From the NCBI GenBank assembly GCA_036164085.1, contig JAYZJV010000048.1:1-19919 (forward strand): a stretch of 19,919 nucleotides of DNA, given 5' to 3'. The notes under the pieces were generated by a model that saw nothing but the letters and a program-made list of their open reading frames with translations, made no database searches and was not told the DNA's origin. Position numbers and translations under genes: made by a program. Positions 14,886-19,919 of the stretch are shown in pieces. The stretch's first letter is position 1, and each line of letters begins with the position of its first letter. The stretch comes from TMED-70 sp036164085 (lineage in GTDB: Bacteria; Chloroflexota; Dehalococcoidia; Lucifugimonadales; Lucifugimonadaceae).

Positions 14886-15353
14886 ATGGATAAAATTCAA
14901 GATAATTTAAATAACATCATTGACGGGGAATTTGTTTCTGAAGAAAAGACGCAAACTATTTTTGGAACAACAATGGCTCGTGCATCTGTAGTTCAATCTC
15001 TTTTTGAAAGTGAAATTTCAAAAGACTATAAAAAAGAAAATATCACTAATTTACATTTTTATATAAAGCTAGATAAATCAAAACAAAAAATAGCTAAAAC
15101 CATTTTAATCTATGCCTTAGAAAATAAAAATAAAATAGATCAAAATATAAAAAAACATATCAGTGATAATAATATTAAACGTATCCCAAAAACCGATCTT
15201 TCAATTCTTAGAATGGCTGTTGCTGAAATTTTTTCTGAGATAGATACTCCTATAGGGGTCATTGTAAATGAATCAGTAAAGCTTGCTGATATTTTTGGCT
15301 CAGATACGTCTAAAAACTTTATTAACGGTGTATTAAGCTCTATGGTAAGATAG
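14886..15353 (+). CDS. nusB: Transcription antitermination / rRNA processing factor NusB
   Basis: NusB binds boxA RNA with S10 (NusE) in rRNA antitermination. The 155 residues carry the helical NusB fold: an N-terminal ARASVVQSLFESE segment (family form R-A-x-V-Q-x-L), and the C-terminal signature KTDLSILRMAVAEI, followed by TPIGVIVNESVKLADIFGSDTSKNFINGVLSS. The first 28 residues or so precede the conserved core. It lies between fabD and acpP, an unusual place for a transcription factor, with an 11-base gap to fabD and a poor ribosome binding site. Confidence 0.9.
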   Translation: MDKIQDNLNNIIDGEFVSEEKTQTIFGTTMARASVVQSLFESEISKDYKKENITNLHFYIKLDKSKQKIAKTILIYALENKNKIDQNIKKHISDNNIKRIPKTDLSILRMAVAEIFSEIDTPIGVIVNESVKLADIFGSDTSKNFINGVLSSMVR

Positions 15354-15409
15354 ACTTTTATATCATAATTCAATAACATAAACTTGCGGTTAAAAATTTG
15401 GAGGATAGA

Positions 15410-15658
15410 ATGGCTTCAGTTTTAGAAAAAATACAAGAAATCACAGCAGAAAAATTAAGCGTTGATGTAGCAGATGTTAAGCCTGAATCTTCGTTCACAG
15501 AAGATTTAGAAGCAGACTCATTAGATGTTGTAGAGTTGATAATGGCTTTAGAAGAAGAATTTTCAACTGATGATAAATCAATTGAAATTTCAGACGAAGA
15601 TGCTGAAAAAATATTAACAGTTCAAGATGCTGTAGATTACATATCTTCTAAAGTATAA
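15410..15658 (+). CDS. acpP: Acyl carrier protein
   Basis: ACP carries growing acyl chains on a phosphopantetheine arm. The 82-residue acidic helical protein has the attachment motif EADSLDVVELIMALEEEF, with Ser37 the modified residue. The chosen ATG has a strong TTGGAGGA ribosome binding site five bases upstream. A longer in-frame start (TTG at 15398) lies inside that site and is rejected. It is 56 bases after nusB, enough for a promoter, and three genes' products in this cluster (FabD, AcpP, AccD) belong to the same pathway. Confidence 0.97.
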   Translation: MASVLEKIQEITAEKLSVDVADVKPESSFTEDLEADSLDVVELIMALEEEFSTDDKSIEISDEDAEKILTVQDAVDYISSKV

Positions 15659-15719
15659 AAAGACAATAAATTTTATCTAAAGTCAATTTTAATCAAGACT
15701 ACTTAGATATGAAGAAAAA

Positions 15720-17327
15720 ATGGAAAACATAAAACTAACTCCTTTGGGGGGTTTAGGTGAAGTCGGTAAAAACTTACTCTTATTTGAAATAAAATCCAAT
15801 GTATATCTTATAGATGCAGGAATAAAATTTTCAACTGATCCAGAAATAGATTTTATACTTCCTGACCTAGAATACTTAGAAAAAATCAAAGATAAAATAT
15901 GTGGAATTTTTATTACTCATGGGCATGAAGACCACATCGGAGCATTATCAAAATTAACCTTCTTAAATGTTCCCATATATTGCCCTCCGCTAGCAAAAGA
16001 AATAATAAAGAAAAAGCTATTCAAAGACCAAAATCATCTGTTGAATGAGATAGAAATTAATAAAAAATTCTATTTCGATGATTTTAAAATTACTTGGTTC
16101 CCAGTAGTACACTCAATACCCGATTCATGTGGCTTGATAATTCAAACAAAAACATTAAATATTATACATACTGGAGATTTTAGATTTGATAATAAACCAA
16201 TTTTTGGTAAAAATACAAATTTCAAAAATATTAAAGAAAGAATAAATAACAAATGTGATGTTTTATTGTCAGATTCTACTAATGCCTTGATTGAAAGCGA
16301 TTCTTTTTCAGAAAATGAAATTGAAAAAACTTTTGAAAAAACTTTCAAAGAGGATAGAAGGATTATTATTTGTACTTTTGCATCACAGATTTCCAGAATT
16401 CAAATGGCAATTAATGTTGCAAATAAAATGAATAAACAAATAGTTTTAATGGGAAGTACTTTAAAGAAAAATTTTAAAATCACCAAAAATTTAAATATTT
16501 TAAAAGACTACCAAAAAGTTATTGCATCAAATGGAAATAAAGGAAATGATAAATCAAATTTTATATTTTTTGTGACTGGTTCTCAAGGAGAAGAATATTC
16601 AGTATTAAATAGATTATCTTCAAAAAAATATAACAATTTAGAAATAAACAAAGATGACCTGATTTTAATGTCTTCTTCTGTAATTCCTGGAAATGAAAAA
16701 AAAGTATTCGAAGTAATTCATAGACTACAAGGACTTGGCGCTGAAATAAGATTTAATAACTACAACAACAAATTACATGTTTCAGGTCACTCAAATAAAT
16801 CAGAACTTTCAGAAGTAATCAGTACAATAAAACCTAAATATTTCATTCCTATACATGGAAATAACGAAATGTTAAATGCTCATAAAGAAATTGCTTTAGC
16901 TAGTGGTACAGATAAAAAAAACGTATTCGTTTTGTCTAATGGAGATAATCTAATTATAAACTCAAATAGAGCAAAAAAAGTTCCTCCAGAAAAAATCATT
17001 GATGAAGTAATATTGAGAGAAAATTCATCCCCTTTAAAGGAAGGGAGTCTAAGTATTTATCAAAATAATCTAATTTCAATAATTATTAATTCAAATAACC
17101 AGATTAGATCAAAAGATATAAATATTAGATTATTTGACAAGTCTAATAGTATAAAAATAAAACAATTTGTTGAAAATTTTATTCTAAGAAAAAATTTTGG
17201 CAAAGAGTTCAATAAACTTGAAGCTTGGAGTCAAATAACTAGGCAATTTAATAAGGAAATCTATAAATTACTATTAGATAAATTTAATAAAAAATATGTT
17301 GTTAAATCAATATTTATAGAAAAATAG
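15720..17327 (+). CDS. rnj: Ribonuclease J (metallo-beta-lactamase/beta-CASP RNase)
   Basis: RNase J degrades and matures mRNA and rRNA by 5'-3' exonuclease and endonuclease activity. The 535 residues start with LTPLGGLGEVGKN, typical of RNase J. The metal-binding motif THGHEDHIGAL provides His67, His69, Asp71 and His72. HTGDFRFDNKPI and LLSDSTNA follow, then the beta-CASP domain, SGHSNKSELSEVI and PIHGNNEMLNAH. A C-terminal domain of about 100 residues is Lys/Asn-rich and divergent. The start has only a weak GAAG site. RNase J is usual in Firmicutes, Actinobacteria, Cyanobacteria and Chloroflexota. ftsK follows at once, an adjacency I recall from Gram-positive and Chloroflexota genomes. Confidence 0.93.
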   Translation: MENIKLTPLGGLGEVGKNLLLFEIKSNVYLIDAGIKFSTDPEIDFILPDLEYLEKIKDKICGIFITHGHEDHIGALSKLTFLNVPIYCPPLAKEIIKKKLFKDQNHLLNEIEINKKFYFDDFKITWFPVVHSIPDSCGLIIQTKTLNIIHTGDFRFDNKPIFGKNTNFKNIKERINNKCDVLLSDSTNALIESDSFSENEIEKTFEKTFKEDRRIIICTFASQISRIQMAINVANKMNKQIVLMGSTLKKNFKITKNLNILKDYQKVIASNGNKGNDKSNFIFFVTGSQGEEYSVLNRLSSKKYNNLEINKDDLILMSSSVIPGNEKKVFEVIHRLQGLGAEIRFNNYNNKLHVSGHSNKSELSEVISTIKPKYFIPIHGNNEMLNAHKEIALASGTDKKNVFVLSNGDNLIINSNRAKKVPPEKIIDEVILRENSSPLKEGSLSIYQNNLISIIINSNNQIRSKDINIRLFDKSNSIKIKQFVENFILRKNFGKEFNKLEAWSQITRQFNKEIYKLLLDKFNKKYVVKSIFIEK

Positions 17328-17338
17328 TTATTTTGGAA

Positions 17339-19561
17339 ATGGAAAATAGTAATAATAAATTATGGCCAAATAAAATTGTAGAATTTATAGAAAGACGTAA
17401 TTTCTATTTATATACTTTGTTATTTAGCATGATAATTATGTCTCCAATTTTGATTAATCCTGTCAGGCAAAATTTTGGAGTAGCTCCTCTATTATTTTCG
17501 TTCAATCTCACTTTGTTATTAATGTTTTTTAGATATTCAATAAAAAATTCTATAAACTTTTTATCTTACAAATCAATTTTCTCAATTTTTTTGATCAATA
17601 TTTCAATTTATGTTGCATTAGGTTCAATAAATTATGTTTCAAGTTCTTCTTTCTCTTTTGACTACTCTTTATCAGGTAAATCAGGAGAGTTTTTGGCTAA
17701 ATCTCCTTCGTATTGGAGTAATTACAATGCAAATTTATTAAATTATTTTGATTTATCTCTTAGAATATTTTTTCCAATTTTTTTACTTTTGATAATTTAT
17801 AAACCACATCTATTTAAGAATTTTTTAGTTTACTTTAGTAAAAATTCATTCTATTTGGTTAGTAGTTTAATAAAGCAAATAAATTTAAAAAGATCTAAAG
17901 ACAAATTAGAAGATTTAGATTTGTATGAGCCAAAATCACTAAAAGATCAAGAAATTACTATAGAAGAGAAAATAATCAATAAGGATACGAATGAACCCTT
18001 TACTAAAAGTAAACAAAATTTCGAAAATGAAGAAAAAGTTTTAATAGAAAAAATCATAGAAAATGATAATGAGTTTGAATTAAACAAAACTATATCATTT
18101 GAACAAAATTATGATGAACAACAAATCGATAAATATAAAATTGAAAATTATAAATGGCCTAAAATTACGACTTCAAATTTAATGGTTTCAGAAAAACATG
18201 AATTAAGTAAACAAGAGATTGAAGACACAAAAAAAATCATAGAAAATACGCTCTCAGCGCACGGAGTAAATACATCAATTGAAAAACATACTTCTGGGCC
18301 TTCTGTAACTATGTATCAATTAAAACCTGGTTGGATAGATGGCAATGAAAAGAAAAGAGTAAAAGTAGAACAAGTTCTCAGAAGAGAAAAAGATTTAGCA
18401 TTATCACTTGGATCTCCAAATATAAGATTTGAGGCTGTACTTGATGGAGTTCAAAATACTATGGGTATAGAAATTCCTAATCTTTCTCCAAACACTGTTG
18501 ATTTTAAAGAAGTAATGGAAAATGAAAATTTAAACAAAAATTCAGATAAATATAATTTACCTGCTCCTTTAGGACAAGGAATGGATGGAAAACCTGTAAT
18601 AATAGATCTGTCTAAAATGCCTCATTTATTGGTAGCTGGTTCAACAGGTTCAGGTAAGTCTGTATTTATCAATTCTATAATTGCAGGTTTGTTAAGTACA
18701 AAAAAACCAGAAGATGTAAGAATGATTCTAATTGACCCTAAAAGAGTCGAACTTACTCCATACTCTAAAATCCCACATCTATATACAGAAGATGTAATTG
18801 TAGACACAGAAAAAGCAGTATCTGTACTTTCAGCTACGGTTGAAGAAATGATGATGAGATTTAAAATTTTAGAAAAAGTTGGAGTTAAAAACATTTCAGA
18901 TTTTAATAAGAAAATGAAAAATTCTCATAAAATGTGGAATATTTTAGTGGTTATTGATGAACTAGCAGATTTAATGTTACAAGCTGGAAGTGAAATAGAA
19001 AGATTAATAGTTAGGTTAGCACAATTAGGAAGAGCAACAGGAATTCATTTAGTTGTAGCAACTCAACGCCCTTCTGTGGATGTTGTAACTGGACTAATAA
19101 AAGCAAATTTCCCCAGTAGAGTTTCTTTTGCAGTAATGTCACAAATTGATTCAAGAACAGTATTAGATAGTGTTGGAGCAGAAAAATTAATTGGTAAAGG
19201 AGATATGTTATTCAGTCCTATAGATAACGCTCAAATGAGCAGGATTCAAGGTGTCTTTCTAACAGAAAATGATATCCAAAATCTCACTAATCAATGGAAA
19301 CCTGCTTATGAAAAATATCAACTTCAGATGCTAGACATTAAAGAAGACGAAAATATCTCAACCACTCATGTAACAGGTGATTCATTATATGATCAAGCTT
19401 TAGACTTAAGTACGCAAAGTAAAACTTTATCTACTTCTTTGTTACAGAGAAGATTGAGAATAGGCTATCCTAGAGCAGCAAGACTTATGGATGAACTAGA
19501 AGAAAATGGAATAGTTGGTCCTGGAGAAGCAGGAAAGCCAAGGAAAGTTTTAACTGGATGA
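17339..19561 (+). CDS. ftsK: DNA translocase FtsK/SpoIIIE
   Basis: FtsK is a septum-anchored, ATP-driven DNA pump that clears chromosomes and activates Xer recombination. The protein has about 740 residues. Four hydrophobic helices lie within about residues 20-165, followed by a short acidic linker (about 185-270). The alpha/beta motor domains follow, with Walker A GSTGSGKS (about 435) and Walker B ILVVIDELADLM, plus QLGRATGIHLVVATQRPSVD. The C-terminal gamma winged helix (SLLQRRLRIGYPRAARLMDE) reads the DNA polarity signals. The linker is short compared with Proteobacteria. The start is uncertain: an ATG at 17339 or a TTG at 17333, neither with a well-spaced ribosome binding site. The stop overlaps the accD start (ATGA). 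Confidence 0.94.
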   Translation: MENSNNKLWPNKIVEFIERRNFYLYTLLFSMIIMSPILINPVRQNFGVAPLLFSFNLTLLLMFFRYSIKNSINFLSYKSIFSIFLINISIYVALGSINYVSSSSFSFDYSLSGKSGEFLAKSPSYWSNYNANLLNYFDLSLRIFFPIFLLLIIYKPHLFKNFLVYFSKNSFYLVSSLIKQINLKRSKDKLEDLDLYEPKSLKDQEITIEEKIINKDTNEPFTKSKQNFENEEKVLIEKIIENDNEFELNKTISFEQNYDEQQIDKYKIENYKWPKITTSNLMVSEKHELSKQEIEDTKKIIENTLSAHGVNTSIEKHTSGPSVTMYQLKPGWIDGNEKKRVKVEQVLRREKDLALSLGSPNIRFEAVLDGVQNTMGIEIPNLSPNTVDFKEVMENENLNKNSDKYNLPAPLGQGMDGKPVIIDLSKMPHLLVAGSTGSGKSVFINSIIAGLLSTKKPEDVRMILIDPKRVELTPYSKIPHLYTEDVIVDTEKAVSVLSATVEEMMMRFKILEKVGVKNISDFNKKMKNSHKMWNILVVIDELADLMLQAGSEIERLIVRLAQLGRATGIHLVVATQRPSVDVVTGLIKANFPSRVSFAVMSQIDSRTVLDSVGAEKLIGKGDMLFSPIDNAQMSRIQGVFLTENDIQNLTNQWKPAYEKYQLQMLDIKEDENISTTHVTGDSLYDQALDLSTQSKTLSTSLLQRRLRIGYPRAARLMDELEENGIVGPGEAGKPRKVLTG

Positions 19562-19919
19562 GTAACTACGAAGAAAATTATATAGGACTGGGTGAACAGT
19601 TAAGTGAATGCTTAAATTGTCAAGAAAAAATAATAGATTCAGATTTTTATACTAAATATGGAATTTGCCCATATTGTAATTTTCATTATTCAATAGATTT
19701 CAAAAAAAGATTGGAAATTATTATTGATCAAAATTCTTTCATTGAATTTAACAAAAATATAACGGTAAAAAGACCTAAAAATTTAGAAATTAATCAAAGA
19801 TATAAAAAAAATGTTAAATCTACCAGAGAAAGAACAGGGTTAGAAGAGGCTGCTATAACTGGTACTGCCTCAATAGGGGGAATTAATACTGTTATAATTT
19901 TATTGGATTTTGGATTTCT
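19558..19919 (+). CDS. accD: Acetyl-CoA carboxylase carboxyltransferase beta subunit AccD, 3'-truncated by window end
   Basis: The frame starts at an ATG overlapping the ftsK stop by 4 bases and stays open to the window end (120 residues). It begins with an AccD zinc ribbon: Cys18 and Cys21 (CLNC), then Cys37 and Cys40 (CPYC), followed by the family stretch with Phe-rich QNSFIEF, then RTGLEEAAITGTASIGG and LLDFGF. AccD and AccA together transfer carboxyl groups from biotin to acetyl-CoA to make malonyl-CoA, the substrate of FabD four genes upstream. Whether the gene continues into a fused AccDA cannot be seen. Confidence 0.9.
   Translation, partial: MSNYEENYIGLGEQLSECLNCQEKIIDSDFYTKYGICPYCNFHYSIDFKKRLEIIIDQNSFIEFNKNITVKRPKNLEINQRYKKNVKSTRERTGLEEAAITGTASIGGINTVIILLDFGF

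Overview
The window is about 20 kb of gene-dense, A+T-rich bacterial chromosome (roughly 30% G+C by eye) that carries housekeeping genes almost edge to edge. The longest gene-free stretch is about 160 bases. I see no tRNA, rRNA, CRISPR array or insertion sequence. Several features point to a low-GC, streamlined, free-living bacterium, most likely Chloroflexota (a marine SAR202/Dehalococcoidia-like lineage). These are the elongation factor P with a QAPKAPP-type loop, the actinobacterial/Chloroflexota-style 7Fe ferredoxin, RNase J, a RuvC with a His metal ligand, and an AspRS that looks non-discriminating. The assignment comes from protein features recalled from family knowledge, not from a database search.

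Layout. (1) Bases 3-2165, plus strand: the 3' part of a Xer tyrosine recombinase, efp, and a PurN-like formyltransferase. (2) Bases 2179-6405, minus strand: an Lrp/AsnC regulator, aspS, tig and clpP in transcription order, probably one operon for translation, folding and protein turnover. (3) Bases 6568-7363, plus strand: an A-type Fe-S (HesB/IscA) protein with an unusual Gly/Cys-rich tail, then fdxA, divergent from the Lrp gene. (4) Bases 7366-10917, minus strand: two half-ABC exporters with complementary consensus and degenerate ATP sites, so a heterodimer. (5) Bases 10968-11609, plus strand: a RimI-like acetyltransferase whose 3' end overlaps ruvB. (6) Bases 11601-13786, minus strand: ruvC-ruvA-ruvB, the Holliday-junction resolution operon. 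(7) Bases 13939-19919, plus strand: fabD, nusB, acpP, rnj, ftsK and accD (cut by the window end), which mix fatty-acid synthesis with RNA processing and cell division.

The genes form mostly independent core modules. FtsK and Xer, at opposite ends of the window, would cooperate in chromosome dimer resolution; FabD, AcpP and AccD supply fatty-acid synthesis; Tig and ClpP act on nascent and damaged proteins.

I found no defence or mobile system. The most unusual items are the duplicated Cys-Gly tail on the A-type Fe-S protein, a four-copy GAAATCAT repeat between ruvC and fabD that coincides with a promoter likely to give a leaderless ruvC transcript, and the proline-flanked lysine loop of EF-P. 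Four starts were moved from the longest reading frame because the ribosome binding site, a promoter or family alignment fits a downstream start better (tig, the Lrp gene, the HesB/IscA gene and acpP). ftsK was trimmed by two codons on weaker evidence.
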